Below, one piece after another: positions 52,792 through 61,686 of a DNA stretch of 64,000 nt. Both the position numbers and the translations under genes were made by a program. The notes under the pieces were generated by a model. It ran no database searches. It saw nothing but the letters and a program-made list of their open reading frames with translations, and was not told the DNA's origin. Every line of letters starts with the position of its first letter. Position 1 is the stretch's first letter. This DNA comes from Halobacillus litoralis (GTDB lineage Bacteria; Bacillota; Bacilli; Bacillales; Halobacillaceae): assembly GCF_020524085.2 (NCBI RefSeq), contig NZ_CP129016.1, forward strand, positions 67,001 to 131,000, given 5' to 3'.

Positions 52792-53567
52792 TCTTGGATC
52801 GGGATCCATGCCCCGATTCCTTGCCTCGTGACGTTTTTAACGTTCAACGTTTTTTTCGAACCTTTGAGCTGAATGTACACATCACCAAACGTCACTTCCC
52901 CTTTTTCATTGACAGCTGGTGCATAAGCATGCAGAATCCCTACTTTGTTCGTTGGTACACCATAGGTATTGTTTTGCTTAGTCCCTTTACCAATAACAGT
53001 GTTGAAGGAAAGTGGAAGCTTGGTATTTTTTTGTGCTTCTAGCAGAATCAGCTTCATCATTTGGTCGCTGTGACTGATTCTTGAAGTCAAACCACCTTTG
53101 ATCTGCTTTTCTTCTTTTTGTACATAACTTAGCTTTTCTGTCTGCTTTCCACCATGGTTGCTGTATTCATTCGTATTAATCTCTTGGTATTCCCAATTGA
53201 TATTCGTTTCTTTGGATTCGTAAGCAAGCGGCCATCGTCCTAAAAAAATCTCGCCTCTGTAACCAATGGCGAACGGAGATGGTTTCAATGACGTTTCATT
53301 CAACATCTCAATCAATTGCGGGTTCGTCACTCGAACCTCCGTATCTTCCATCAATTCTTTCGTAATTTCTTCCGCTTCCAACAACTCTTGATCATCTGTC
53401 GAATTCGGATACGTGTTGTCTTTAGATATGTTCAGCACATGATTCGGAATCGCACTTTCTTTTTCTGCTTTCTTATTTTCAGCTGATATCGATCCAGCAC
53501 TGATGAACATGAAGATCCCAATAAATATGATCAGTCCTAACCATTTTCTTTTCACATCATGGGCCAC
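52761..53567 (-). CDS. yfkD: YfkD-like secreted protein
   Basis: A 268-aa protein with a signal peptide or anchor (residues 9-29). Landmarks shared with B. subtilis YfkD are VLNISKDNTYPNS, FAIGYRGEIFLGRWPLAYES, LPLSFNTVIGKGTKQNN, GILHAYAPAVNEKGEVTFGDVY and VTRQGIGAWIPIQDHV. The role is unknown (a sporulation or envelope role has been suggested for relatives). Its end overlaps the MscS gene by 31 bp on the other strand, so no terminator separates them. Confidence 0.88.
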   Translation of the reverse strand: MAHDVKRKWLGLIIFIGIFMFISAGSISAENKKAEKESAIPNHVLNISKDNTYPNSTDDQELLEAEEITKELMEDTEVRVTNPQLIEMLNETSLKPSPFAIGYRGEIFLGRWPLAYESKETNINWEYQEINTNEYSNHGGKQTEKLSYVQKEEKQIKGGLTSRISHSDQMMKLILLEAQKNTKLPLSFNTVIGKGTKQNNTYGVPTNKVGILHAYAPAVNEKGEVTFGDVYIQLKGSKKTLNVKNVTRQGIGAWIPIQDHVSFSFEVK

Positions 53568-53617
53568 CTTTCTTTTTTTATATTTTGTGAAAAATGGCCC
53601 GGACTATACACAAGGAA

Positions 53618-54229
53618 TCACGAAAGCATCTTGTTCATGGCGTGGTTCGCCTTCCCATCGAAAAACTGAATGAAAGGTCCAATCAAGACAATAATAATGA
53701 CGGTACCGATTCCAATCGGCCCTCCCAGTGCGACCGCAAGGACAAGCGCAAAAACTTCCGTCAACGTTTTCGCTGTTCGTAAACTAAAACCGAACCTCTT
53801 CTGTAAAGCAACCATGAATCCATCGATGGGGTTCAAAGAAAACTTCGGTTGTAAGTATAAAGAAACCCCAAAGGCAATAATGGCAATTCCACCTACCAGC
53901 ACCGTCAATTGAACCCAGAAAGACGCGAGCCTGAACGTATCAAATACGGATAACATCCAGAAATCAATGAATTGTCCAATGACGAAGATTGTAATAACAG
54001 CCAATAAATCCGGTTTTTCTTTTGCAATAATTGCGTTTGTAAAAATCAGCATAGCACCGATCATAATGACCCAGCTACCCACAGTAAAACCGATGGTCTC
54101 AGACAGGCCGACATTCACAGCATCCCACGCACCAGCTCCGAGATCTGATTTGATCGTCAATGTAATCCCAAGGGAAATGATGATCAACCCTATAAGATAA
54201 AAGAAAGCTTTAATAAAAATATTCCTCAT
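53618..54229 (-). CDS. YczE/YyaS/YitT-family membrane protein
   Basis: A 203-aa protein with five membrane segments. Family landmarks: FFYLIGLIIISLGITLTIKSDLGAGAWDAVNVGLSETIGFTVGSW and YLQPKFSLNPIDGFMVAL. Related proteins are regulators or transport components of unknown mechanism. GAGAGAGATGG precedes the ATG. Function unknown. Confidence 0.85.
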   Translation of the reverse strand: MRNIFIKAFFYLIGLIIISLGITLTIKSDLGAGAWDAVNVGLSETIGFTVGSWVIMIGAMLIFTNAIIAKEKPDLLAVITIFVIGQFIDFWMLSVFDTFRLASFWVQLTVLVGGIAIIAFGVSLYLQPKFSLNPIDGFMVALQKRFGFSLRTAKTLTEVFALVLAVALGGPIGIGTVIIIVLIGPFIQFFDGKANHAMNKMLS

Positions 54230-54300
54230 TCCATCTCTCTCCTCTTTCTTTATGTAATGATAATGCCAGACATAGCTGTTGGCATTTCAACATTTATTTC

Positions 54301-54459
54301 ACTATATGGCAGGATTGCGGAAGACTCAGTTTCGAGATTTTTCCGAGGTTCGTTGCCTTGTTAGCGTTGTGGTGGTCGGGAAGCTACTCGCTCTATTCCC
54401 CTCCGTCCCCACCTACTCAACAAAAGCCTCGAAACTGAGTCATCCACAAACGGGAGCTT
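54301..54459. repeat. Dispersed intergenic repeat, short copy with both termini
   Basis: Left end ACTATATGGCAGGATTGCGG then AAGACTCAGTTTCGAG; right end CTCGAAACTGAGTCATCCAC then AAACGGGAGCTTA. ACTCAGTTTCGAG and CTCGAAACTGAGT are exact inverted repeats. The GC-rich body is mostly deleted. The two ends use the two different terminal types of the family. Confidence 0.8.
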
Positions 54460-54480
54460 ATACGCTAGAGAATCATGCAC

Positions 54481-54521
54481 AAAAAAAGAGCGCTTATCCA
54501 AATTTAGGATAAGGCTCTTTC
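54481..54521 (-). terminator. Terminator of the OsmC-like gene
   Basis: AAAGAGCCTTATCC / GGATAAGCGCTCTTT with T7 on the minus strand. Confidence 0.88.
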
Positions 54522-54524
54522 ATT

Positions 54525-54917
54525 TTACTTGCTTAGATGAATGCACTCAAGCGTTTCTTCCACTTCTATACTATTTTGAACCGATTGAACCATAGAACAA
54601 TTTTTCTGAGAAATATCCAGGTTCTTCAACAACTTATCCTGGTTCAAGTGATACCCTTTAATAACATAATGAAGGTGAATTTTCTCAATACGATTGGCTT
54701 CATCAGGATTCCTCTCGACCTCAGCCGTCACTTTAATATCCTCATAGTCCGTCCGTTGTTTATCCAGGATCTTTCTGAAAACCCCGATGCTGCAACCTGC
54801 AATAGATGCAACCATAAGCTGATAAGGGCGGAAACCGAACGTCTCATCACCTGAAATGTTCAATTGCCCGTAATCAAATGACGTGCGAACACCATTTTCT
54901 TTTAAGTAAAAGTCCAT
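54525..54917 (-). CDS. OsmC/Ohr-family protein
   Basis: A 130-aa OsmC-fold protein (YhfA-like). It has FGFRPYQLMVASIAGCSIGVFRKIL with a cysteine in the conserved central helix, and a second cysteine near the C-terminus in KNCSMVQSV. The fold usually gives thiol-dependent peroxidase activity or ligand binding. No regulator such as OhrR is adjacent. Confidence 0.85.
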   Translation of the reverse strand: MDFYLKENGVRTSFDYGQLNISGDETFGFRPYQLMVASIAGCSIGVFRKILDKQRTDYEDIKVTAEVERNPDEANRIEKIHLHYVIKGYHLNQDKLLKNLDISQKNCSMVQSVQNSIEVEETLECIHLSK

Positions 54918-55072
54918 AATTCATTCACTCCTTTGACAATATACTGCGCCTTTAGTTTTATAATAACCGTTTTCAGTAAGGAAATAACCTTCTTATGAGA
55001 AAGAAAAACTTGTCCCCTCCTATCGCTTTCTTATACGATAAGGAAGTATGAAAAAAAGGGGGCCGTAAGCTT

Positions 55073-56245
55073 ATGGTATCCAAACAAACAAGATTCTGGA
55101 TCTTGATAGGTCTCGTAACCATCTCTGGGTTTTCCCAAGGTATGCTCCTTCCATTGATTGCTGTCATCCTTGAACAGAACGGCATTTCTTCTTCTATCAA
55201 TGGACTGCATGCTACGGGGCTTTACATAGGAATTTTAATTTCCTCCCCTTTCATGGAAAGACCACTGCAGCGAGTTGGTTATAAACCAATGATTATGTTC
55301 GGAGGGGCCTTGGTTATTGTATCTCTTGCCTTATTTCCGTTTTGGCAGGCGCTATGGTTCTGGTTCATTTTAAGGGTCACCATTGGGATCGGTGACCAAA
55401 TTCTTCACTTTGGAACTCAAACGTGGATCACAGCCACAGCTGAAAAACACAACCGTGGTCGAAGTATTGCTTATTACGGCTTATTTTTCAGTGTAGGCTT
55501 TACGCTTGGACCGTTAATGACTAACCTGTTGGCTTTCGGTATCTATGTACCTTTCATCATTTCTTCATCGTTAAGTTTAATTGTCTGGTTATTCATGATT
55601 TGGGTTAGAAATGAAACACCTGAAAAAGACCTTACCACAGCCTATGGAACAAGTTCAATCAAAAGGTTTGCCAAAGCCATCCGACTTGCCTGGGTTGCTT
55701 TTTTACCACCTCTGGCCTATGGATTTCTTGAAGCAACCCTGCATGGAATCTTCCCTGTTTATGGGATGAGGATTGGACATGATGTGAACTTATTATCCTT
55801 GATTATTCCGTGCTTTGCTGCAGCAAGTTTATTTTCTCAAATTCCATTAGGTGCGTTAAGTGATCGGATCGGAAGAAAGAAAGTCATTTTGACTGTTGTA
55901 GCTGGGGGAATCATTGCCTTCCTTGCCGCAGCTCTGTTCGAAAGCTCTGTAATCGCTCTTTTCGCCACTTTCGCACTAGGCGGTTTATTCGTCGGTTCCT
56001 TATTCTCTTTAGGTATTTCATTCATGACAGACTTGCTCCCAAAGGACCTCCTTCCAGCTGGTAACATTTTATGTGGCATGGCATTTAGTGTCGGGAGTAT
56101 TCTAGGACCTTTCTTGTCCGGTTTTTTCTTGGACCTTTGGCCGAACCTATCGTTTTTCTACGTCATTGTTACCCTCTTAATTATAGTTTTTGCAGCTACC
56201 GTGTACAAAAAAGATCCAGATGCTGCAGCATTCCAACACACTTAA
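55073..56245 (+). CDS. Major facilitator superfamily transporter
   Basis: A 390-aa carrier with about twelve membrane segments. The loop 2-3 motif region (MERPLQRVGYKP), TM5 and the mid-loop repeat GALSDRIGRKKV (the MFS DRxGRR signature in the C-terminal half) are visible. It resembles YfkF-type drug or metabolite exporters. Substrate not apparent. AAAGGGGG precedes the ATG. Confidence 0.88.
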   Translation: MVSKQTRFWILIGLVTISGFSQGMLLPLIAVILEQNGISSSINGLHATGLYIGILISSPFMERPLQRVGYKPMIMFGGALVIVSLALFPFWQALWFWFILRVTIGIGDQILHFGTQTWITATAEKHNRGRSIAYYGLFFSVGFTLGPLMTNLLAFGIYVPFIISSSLSLIVWLFMIWVRNETPEKDLTTAYGTSSIKRFAKAIRLAWVAFLPPLAYGFLEATLHGIFPVYGMRIGHDVNLLSLIIPCFAAASLFSQIPLGALSDRIGRKKVILTVVAGGIIAFLAAALFESSVIALFATFALGGLFVGSLFSLGISFMTDLLPKDLLPAGNILCGMAFSVGSILGPFLSGFFLDLWPNLSFFYVIVTLLIIVFAATVYKKDPDAAAFQHT

Positions 56246-56304
56246 TACTTGTCTCTTGATCAAGTGTCGTGAAACAGATGCTTCTATATTTTATAATGGT
56301 GAAT

Positions 56305-56342
56305 GAAAAAAGCTGCGGACGTTTTGTCCGCAGCTTTTGTTT
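56305..56342 (-). terminator. Bidirectional terminator between MFS gene and znuA
   Basis: AAAAGCTGCGGAC / GTCCGCAGCTTTT with T6 on the minus strand. Confidence 0.9.
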
Positions 56343-57378
56343 ATTCAGATAAGGCTTGAGTCAATACATCAAGGTTTTGTTCCATCAACGTAAAGTAGTC
56401 TTCATCGTTCTCCACATTATCTTCTGTTAGAACAGACAGGTTGTGGAAACGAAGCGCTTCGGCTCCAATTTCATTTTGGATCACTTCTGAAACTTTCGGA
56501 GTAATATTCTGTTCGAAGACAACATACTCAAGATGATTTGACTCGGCGACTTGAACGATATTTTCAAGGTCTTTCTGAGAGGGCTCATTTGTCGGGCTTA
56601 GTCCGGATACTGCAATCTGTTCAATTCCATAAGCCTCTTCCCAGTAACCATAAGCGGCATGGGAAACAATCACTTTGCTTTTAGCCTGAGATTCTACACC
56701 CTCATGAAACTCCTCATCTAAATCCATCAATTTCGCTTGTAGTTCTTTATAATTTTCTTCATAAAGCTCTTCCTGCTCTGGATTCATTTTGATCAACTGA
56801 CTTTTGATACCTTCTGCCATTTGTGCTGCTCGTACGGGATCTAACCAAACGTGAGGGTCCATTTCACCATGATCGTGCCCTTCATGACTATCTTCTGCAT
56901 TGGCATGTTCATCTTCTTCATGCGTATCTTCTTCTTTAGCATGCTCATCTTCTTCATGCGCCTGCTCATCTTCTCCATGATTATGAACATGTTCTTTCAG
57001 GTCAATATCTGCTGCAGCTTCCAGGATTTCAACACCCTCTGGCTCAATAGATTCAGAAATTTTCTTTGCATAGCCTTCTAAACCAGCGCCATTATAAACA
57101 AAAAGATCTGCTCCTGCCATTTTCACCATTTCCTTGGTTGTTGGCTCATAAGTGTGTGCGTCTGAACCCGGAGGCAGAATAGATTGTACGTTTACCGTCT
57201 CTCCACCAATTTGTTCAGTGAAAAACTGTATAGGATAAACCGTTGTATAAACACGTAGTGCTCCGTTATCTTCACTTTCTGTTTCGTTATTCTGCTCGGT
57301 TGTCGTCTCTTCATTTCCACAAGCAGTAACCACAAGAATGATAAGTATAAAAGATAGTAAGATTGCTAGTTTTTTCAT
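56341..57378 (-). CDS. znuA: Zinc ABC transporter substrate-binding lipoprotein
   Basis: A 345-aa cluster A-I binding protein. Signal peptide with lipobox VTAC (Cys20), then YPIQFFTEQIGG, the first metal His in PPGSDAHTYEPT, a long acidic His-rich loop (HNHGEDEQAHEEDEHAKEED and onwards, about residues 131-172) typical of zinc binders, then DPHVWLDP, SHAAYGYWEEAYG and the C-terminal lobe. It traps Zn2+ outside and hands it to ZnuB. Its promoter carries Zur-box-like sequences; its ABC partners are in the separate znuC-znuB-zur operon just upstream on the same strand. Confidence 0.94.
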   Translation of the reverse strand: MKKLAILLSFILIILVVTACGNEETTTEQNNETESEDNGALRVYTTVYPIQFFTEQIGGETVNVQSILPPGSDAHTYEPTTKEMVKMAGADLFVYNGAGLEGYAKKISESIEPEGVEILEAAADIDLKEHVHNHGEDEQAHEEDEHAKEEDTHEEDEHANAEDSHEGHDHGEMDPHVWLDPVRAAQMAEGIKSQLIKMNPEQEELYEENYKELQAKLMDLDEEFHEGVESQAKSKVIVSHAAYGYWEEAYGIEQIAVSGLSPTNEPSQKDLENIVQVAESNHLEYVVFEQNITPKVSEVIQNEIGAEALRFHNLSVLTEDNVENDEDYFTLMEQNLDVLTQALSE

Positions 57379-57406
57379 TCGTAGACCTCCTCATCTTCCC
57401 AAAAAG

Positions 57407-57448
57407 ATTATATCGTAACCGTTACACTTTGTAAACAGTAACCATTAC
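57407..57448 (-). promoter_or_regulatory. znuA promoter with two Zur-box-like sites
   Basis: On the minus strand TTTACA (57430-57435) and TATAAT (57407-57412) are 17 bp apart. GTAACGGTTAC sits between them and GTAATGGTTAC (57438-57448) just upstream of the -35; both resemble the core GTAATNATTAC of the B. subtilis Zur box. The wider site at 57410-57430 matches the 21-bp consensus at about 15 of 20 positions. This fits repression by Zur when zinc is ample. Confidence 0.7.
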
Positions 57449-57462
57449 TTTTTGTAACACAC

Positions 57463-57500
57463 AAAAAAAGATACCCGCGTTCTACACGCAGGTGTCTTTT
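57463..57500 (-). terminator. Terminator of the znuC-znuB-zur operon
   Basis: AAAAGACACCTGCGT / ACGCGGGTATCTTTT with a short loop and T7 on the minus strand, just after zur and before the znuA promoter region. Confidence 0.85.
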
Positions 57501-57516
57501 CATACTCGTGCACAGG

Positions 57517-57927
57517 TCAATGGCATTGCGGACATTTACCATATATTTCGAACTTGTGGTTTTCCACATCATATCCGTTCAAGTTCTCATTAATACTATC
57601 CATCGGGCAGAATTCAATCGATTTTGTTTTTCCGCACGTGGTACAAATGAAATGATGATGATGTCCATGCGTATCACAACCTAAACGAAAATGCTTTTCT
57701 CCCCCAAGCTCTGTAGCTTCTAAAATATCAACATCTGTCAGCATATAAAGATTTCGATAAATCGTATCATAACTTACACCAGGGAAATCATTTTGAATTT
57801 CTTTTAAGATTTCTTTTGCAGCAATATATTGGTCTTGTTTCACAAAGATTTCTAAGATGCGCTCACGCTGCTTTGTCCTTTTATACCCTTTTTCCTTCAA
57901 CCTCTTCAAAGCTGTCTCTATGTTCAT
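57517..57927 (-). CDS. zur: Fur-family zinc uptake regulator
   Basis: A 136-aa Fur-type repressor. Winged helix: RLKEKGYKRTKQRERILEIF... GVSYDTIYRNLYMLTD; metal residues: HFRLGCDTHGHHHHFICTTCGKTKSIEFCP with the CxxC structural zinc pair and a second CxxC at the end (KCPQCH). Being cotranscribed with znuCB and flanked by zinc boxes identifies it as Zur rather than Fur or PerR. It starts on the last base of the znuB stop region (1-bp overlap). Confidence 0.92.
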   Translation of the reverse strand: MNIETALKRLKEKGYKRTKQRERILEIFVKQDQYIAAKEILKEIQNDFPGVSYDTIYRNLYMLTDVDILEATELGGEKHFRLGCDTHGHHHHFICTTCGKTKSIEFCPMDSINENLNGYDVENHKFEIYGKCPQCH

Positions 57928-58781
57928 TATGCTTCACCCTTTATCCATTGTTGAGATCGAACTCGTTTGTAAAGAATCGACATAATTAAAATCAAAATAG
58001 CTGTGACTACGATCGTCCCTCCTGGAGGTACACTGAGATGATAGGATGAAACAAGGCCTATCAGTACAGAGGTTTCACCAAAAGCGATGGATAGACCAAT
58101 TGTCTGCTTGAAGCTTTTGGCAATTCGGATCGCCGATGCCACTGGTAAAGTCATTAAAGCCGATACAAGTAAAATCCCCACTACCTGCATAGAGGATGCG
58201 ATGACCAGTGCGACCATGACGATAAACAACAAATGAATCCATCTTCCATTTACACCTGACACAGACGCATGCTCCTCGTCAAAGGAAAGGACGAAAAGTT
58301 CCTTATAGAACAAAATAACAATGAGAATAACAATAGAGGTAATCACAAGCACTGTCCACATGCTATCACGGCTGACGGCGGTTACACTTCCGAATAAATA
58401 ACTGAATAAATCCGTATTAAAACCGTCTGCCAGAGAAATGAGAATCACACCGACACCGATTCCGCCAGAAAGAATAATCGGTATAGCAAGTTCTTCATAG
58501 TGTTTATACACTTTTCGAAGCCGTTCAATTAAAATCGCTCCGAACACGGAAAAGGCCATTCCCATATAAATCGGATTCCAGTCATTGACAGAGGTCACTC
58601 TTTTTTCAAGCAAAAGACTTGCGGCAATCCCTGTTAGCGTGATGTGGGATAAGGCATCCGCAATTAACGACAAGCGTCTGACCACAATGAACACTCCCAA
58701 TAATGGAGCAACAATTCCGATTAAGATTCCTGTTATAGCGGCGTTTTGTAAAAATTCATATTGAAGAAAGCTATTAATCAT
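57927..58781 (-). CDS. znuB: Zinc ABC transporter permease
   Basis: A 284-aa ABC-3 family permease with eight to nine membrane segments. Signatures: GVFIVVRRLSLIADALSHITLTGIAA and ASSMQVVGILLVSALMTLPVASAIRIAKSF. With ZnuC and ZnuA it imports Zn2+. It overlaps znuC by 8 bp. Confidence 0.93.
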   Translation of the reverse strand: MINSFLQYEFLQNAAITGILIGIVAPLLGVFIVVRRLSLIADALSHITLTGIAASLLLEKRVTSVNDWNPIYMGMAFSVFGAILIERLRKVYKHYEELAIPIILSGGIGVGVILISLADGFNTDLFSYLFGSVTAVSRDSMWTVLVITSIVILIVILFYKELFVLSFDEEHASVSGVNGRWIHLLFIVMVALVIASSMQVVGILLVSALMTLPVASAIRIAKSFKQTIGLSIAFGETSVLIGLVSSYHLSVPPGGTIVVTAILILIMSILYKRVRSQQWIKGEA

Positions 58782-59559
58782 TGTGGTTCACCTCATGATG
58801 CGTGTGATTATGGGTCAGCTGCTGAACAGAATGACCATAGAGCTGATTAAGGTCCTCTTCACTGAACTCCTTATATTCCTCTGAAGCTCCGTGGAAATGA
58901 ACCGTTTTATTCATACAAATGACGTGTGACGCATGATCGGTAATCGTCCCGATATCGTGAGTGACCATCAAGAGGGTAATTCCCTGCTCTTTATTCAGTT
59001 TACCAAGCAAATCATAGAACTCGGTTACGTGCTTCGCATCTACCCCGACCGTCGGCTCATCAAGAATTAATAAGGAAGGATCACTCACTAAAGCCCTTGC
59101 GATAAACACACGCTGCTGCTGTCCTCCGGATAATTCTCCGATATTGGAATAGGCATATTCCTCCATCTCTACGACTCTCAAAGCTTCTAAAGCTTTCTCT
59201 TTATGTTTTTTATTGAAAAACTTAAATGCTCCGATACGGGAGACCAGCCCGGTCTTCACAACTTCGATTACAGTCGCAGGGAAACCAGAATTAAAACTAT
59301 TCGCTTTCTGTGAAACGAATCCAATTTCCTGCCAATCCTGATAGTGCTTTAAGGTTTGACCGAATAAACGAATGGAACCATGGTCCGGCTTAACAAGACC
59401 CAGCATCAATTTAATCAATGTGGACTTCCCTGAACCATTCGGGCCGACAAGACCGAGGAACTGGCCGGATTGAATGTCCAAGTTCACGTCTTTGACCACC
59501 CATTCTCTATCATATTTAAAAGAAACATTTTTTAACTTTACAATTGTTCGATTTTCCAT
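58774..59559 (-). CDS. znuC: Zinc ABC transporter ATP-binding protein
   Basis: A 261-aa ATPase. Walker A GPNGSGKST near residue 36, Q-loop IGFVSQKANSF, signature ELSGGQQQRVFIAR, Walker B LLILDEPTVGVD, switch VTHDIG, and a His-rich tail (HNHTHHEVNHND) as is common in zinc systems. The ATG at 59559 has GAGAGGG 7 nt upstream; a TTG two codons earlier would sit in the SD. It is the first gene of znuC-znuB-zur. Confidence 0.94.
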   Translation of the reverse strand: MENRTIVKLKNVSFKYDREWVVKDVNLDIQSGQFLGLVGPNGSGKSTLIKLMLGLVKPDHGSIRLFGQTLKHYQDWQEIGFVSQKANSFNSGFPATVIEVVKTGLVSRIGAFKFFNKKHKEKALEALRVVEMEEYAYSNIGELSGGQQQRVFIARALVSDPSLLILDEPTVGVDAKHVTEFYDLLGKLNKEQGITLLMVTHDIGTITDHASHVICMNKTVHFHGASEEYKEFSEEDLNQLYGHSVQQLTHNHTHHEVNHND

Positions 59560-59574
59560 GGTCAATCCCTCTCG

Positions 59575-59595
59575 AAATAATAATCATTACGAATT
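59575..59595. promoter_or_regulatory. Zur box upstream of znuC
   Basis: The 21-bp site centred on 59585 (core TAATAATCATTACGA) matches the B. subtilis Zur consensus AAATCGTAATNATTACGATTT at 17 of 20 defined positions. It lies 16 bp before the znuC start. Confidence 0.75.
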
Positions 59596-59666
59596 AAATT
59601 ATAATGGATACGTACGTTAAAGTAAAAAGGTCTGAATTATAGCAATCCCTTTTTGAAACACATGCT

Positions 59667-59687
59667 AATCAATAATCGTTACGATTT
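59667..59687. promoter_or_regulatory. Second Zur-box-like site upstream of znuC
   Basis: AATCAATAATCGTTACGATTT matches the 21-bp consensus at 15 of 20 positions and contains the near-perfect palindrome TAATCGT-T-ACGATTT. It may add cooperativity to control of the znuC promoter. Confidence 0.55.
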
Positions 59688-59868
59688 AAATGCACAAGGT
59701 CCATCATAAAGGAGGATCCGTTCCGAATCAAGACCATTTTTCATTTCCGTACCAGGTACAAGATTCCTCTTTTACATCTAATAATCAGAATGGTCCCGGG
59801 TATGACTTACTAGAGTTCGTTGCTGTTCACGTTGAGCAGTTGCCATATTTGAAATGATACGTAAAGAC
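59688..59868. other. Intergenic region between the zinc operon and the amino-acid transporter
   Basis: AT-rich DNA with one GTACCAGGTAC palindrome (about 59750) similar to those at 27887 and 27950. No gene recognised. Confidence 0.5.
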
Positions 59869-59904
59869 AAAAAAAAGCCAGAGCTGAATGAAAAGCTCTG
59901 GCTT
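59869..59904 (-). terminator. Terminator of the amino-acid transporter operon
   Basis: A 9-bp stem GCCAGAGCT / AGCTCTGGC with an 8-nt loop and T8 on the minus strand. It lies directly after the permease, so no ATPase gene follows in the operon. Confidence 0.92.
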
Positions 59905-59910
59905 CATCAT

Positions 59911-60603
59911 TTATAGATATCGGTTGTGGCGCTTCTCCAAATAATCTTGAAGAGCCGAAAAAATCATGGTAAGCGGCCAATACACAAGGGCTGCTGTAAT
60001 ATACATCGTCATCGAATCGACTGTTCGCCCTGCTGCGATTTGTGCTTTGTTCAAGATCTCAGGTACAGAGATCATGGCAGCAAGTGATGTGGCTTTCAGC
60101 AAATCAAGAAAGACATTCCCAAGCGGCGGGATGGCAATTCTCGTTGCCTGAGGCATGATGATTCTTCTTATTGTCTGCCAATACGTAAAACCGAGCGCGC
60201 GGGATGATTCCCATTGACCATTCGGAACACTGTTCAGAGAAGCTCGATTGATTTCTGCAATATACGCTGCACTGTTTGTTCCGAATCCGATGATCGCCGC
60301 TACGGTTGCCGGCATTTTTATTCCTACAACAGGAAGTCCGAAATACAAAACGAATAAATACACGAGGATTGGGGTACCTCGCATAAAAGAAATATAAAAT
60401 CGGGCCGGCCATCTGAGCCAGACAAAATCCGATCCTCTCGCAAGTGCTAAAAAGAACCCAAGAACGAGCCCGAGCAGCATACCACTCAAAGCGACCAGCA
60501 AGGTCAGGGGCACACCTTCAAGAATAAAAGGAAGATTCTCCCAGGCACGCTCTGCGTTGAAAAGCTTTTCGAATTGAATCTCGTTTATTTCGATACCTAA
60601 CAT
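59911..60603 (-). CDS. Amino-acid ABC transporter permease (His/Glu/Gln/Arg, TcyB-like)
   Basis: A 230-aa polar-amino-acid permease with five membrane segments. The start region ENLPFILEGVPLTLLVALSGMLLGLVLG and the EAA loop ESSRALGFTYWQTIRRIIMPQATRIAIPPLGN are typical. It pairs with the binding protein 10 bp upstream. The usual third gene, an ATPase, is missing; a shared ATPase from another locus would be needed. Confidence 0.92.
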   Translation of the reverse strand: MLGIEINEIQFEKLFNAERAWENLPFILEGVPLTLLVALSGMLLGLVLGFFLALARGSDFVWLRWPARFYISFMRGTPILVYLFVLYFGLPVVGIKMPATVAAIIGFGTNSAAYIAEINRASLNSVPNGQWESSRALGFTYWQTIRRIIMPQATRIAIPPLGNVFLDLLKATSLAAMISVPEILNKAQIAAGRTVDSMTMYITAALVYWPLTMIFSALQDYLEKRHNRYL

Positions 60604-60613
60604 AAGGATCTCC

Positions 60614-61507
60614 TTACAGGTCTAGACCTTCGATTTCACGGATATCTGCATCTGGCTTTTTCGAAGCATCCTTGCCACCGAAGAACTCTTCAGAAAGCTT
60701 CGTAAGGGTTCCATCTTCCCGCATTTCTTGTAGCACAGCATCGATTTCCTCTTTCATTTGAGATGCGTCATTGGGCATAACAATGGCTGAGTTCGTCGGA
60801 TGGAACTTCAAGTCCGGATGTAACTGAACTTCAATATTAGGCAGTGCTTTTAATGCAAGGGACTGCAAGTAATAATCATTGATAATGAAATCTGTTCTCC
60901 CACTTTCAACATCGCGTAAATAAACATCATTTGTTACATTACCGTATGTTTTCGTCTCTGCACCAAAGTGTTCAGCAATTTGGGAGAACACCGTAGTCGC
61001 TCCACCACCATGTTTTTTCCCTTCGAGATCTTCCAATTTCTCAATTCCAGATAAGTCAGACTCACGGACAATCATTGTGGAATAAGAATATTTATATGGT
61101 TCACTAAACGTAAACTGTTCCTGCCGAGCTTTCGTTACTTCCATGTCGTTGATCACTGCATCAATACGGCCACTGTTGATGGCAGAAAGAAGTCCGTCGA
61201 CTCCATATTCTTCAAATTTCAATTCAAGACCGAGGCGATCCGCCACCTCTCTCATGATTTCTACATCATAACCAGTCATTTCATCAGAGTCTTCTGGATA
61301 ATAAGAAGCGGGGAAAAGAGTACCGGAAGTACCAACAACAATCTCCCCTTTTTCTTGAATTTCGCTCCATTTGCTATCGGAAGCTCCTTCGCTTCCATTG
61401 CTATCTGAACTGCTTTCTCCTTCATCACTTGAACCACAAGCAGCGAGGAATCCGGCAAGCATAAGCATAAGTATGAATAAAAGACCTTTGCGCATTCGTT
61501 TTTCCAC
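60614..61507 (-). CDS. Amino-acid ABC transporter substrate-binding lipoprotein
   Basis: A 297-aa family 3 solute-binding protein. Signal peptide with lipobox LAAC (Cys24), a Ser/Glu/Asp-rich linker, then IVVGTSGTLFPASYYPEDSDEMTGYDVEIMREVADRLGL, NDMEVTKARQEQFTFSEPY and the second lobe. It resembles cystine/polar amino-acid binding proteins (TcyA/TcyJ type) but the ligand cannot be fixed from sequence by eye. First gene of a two-gene operon. Confidence 0.92.
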   Translation of the reverse strand: MEKRMRKGLLFILMLMLAGFLAACGSSDEGESSSDSNGSEGASDSKWSEIQEKGEIVVGTSGTLFPASYYPEDSDEMTGYDVEIMREVADRLGLELKFEEYGVDGLLSAINSGRIDAVINDMEVTKARQEQFTFSEPYKYSYSTMIVRESDLSGIEKLEDLEGKKHGGGATTVFSQIAEHFGAETKTYGNVTNDVYLRDVESGRTDFIINDYYLQSLALKALPNIEVQLHPDLKFHPTNSAIVMPNDASQMKEEIDAVLQEMREDGTLTKLSEEFFGGKDASKKPDADIREIEGLDL

Positions 61508-61532
61508 CTTCCATATTTTTTTGCACCTGTCT

Positions 61533-61562
61533 AATATAGCAACTTGACACCTGTAATATCAA
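61533..61562 (-). promoter_or_regulatory. Likely promoter of the amino-acid transporter operon
   Basis: On the minus strand TTGATA (61557-61562) and TATATT (61533-61538) with 18-bp spacing, 25 bp before the start codon region. Confidence 0.5.
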
Positions 61563-61686
61563 CTGCCTGGTTTCTTTTTTACATATTCCATTATTTCCAC
61601 TTGTATTCTCACCTTTTCGTGATATCATAATAATATATATTAAATTAAAATAATTTTAAATAAACACCTTTTTTCTCTGTATTAAT

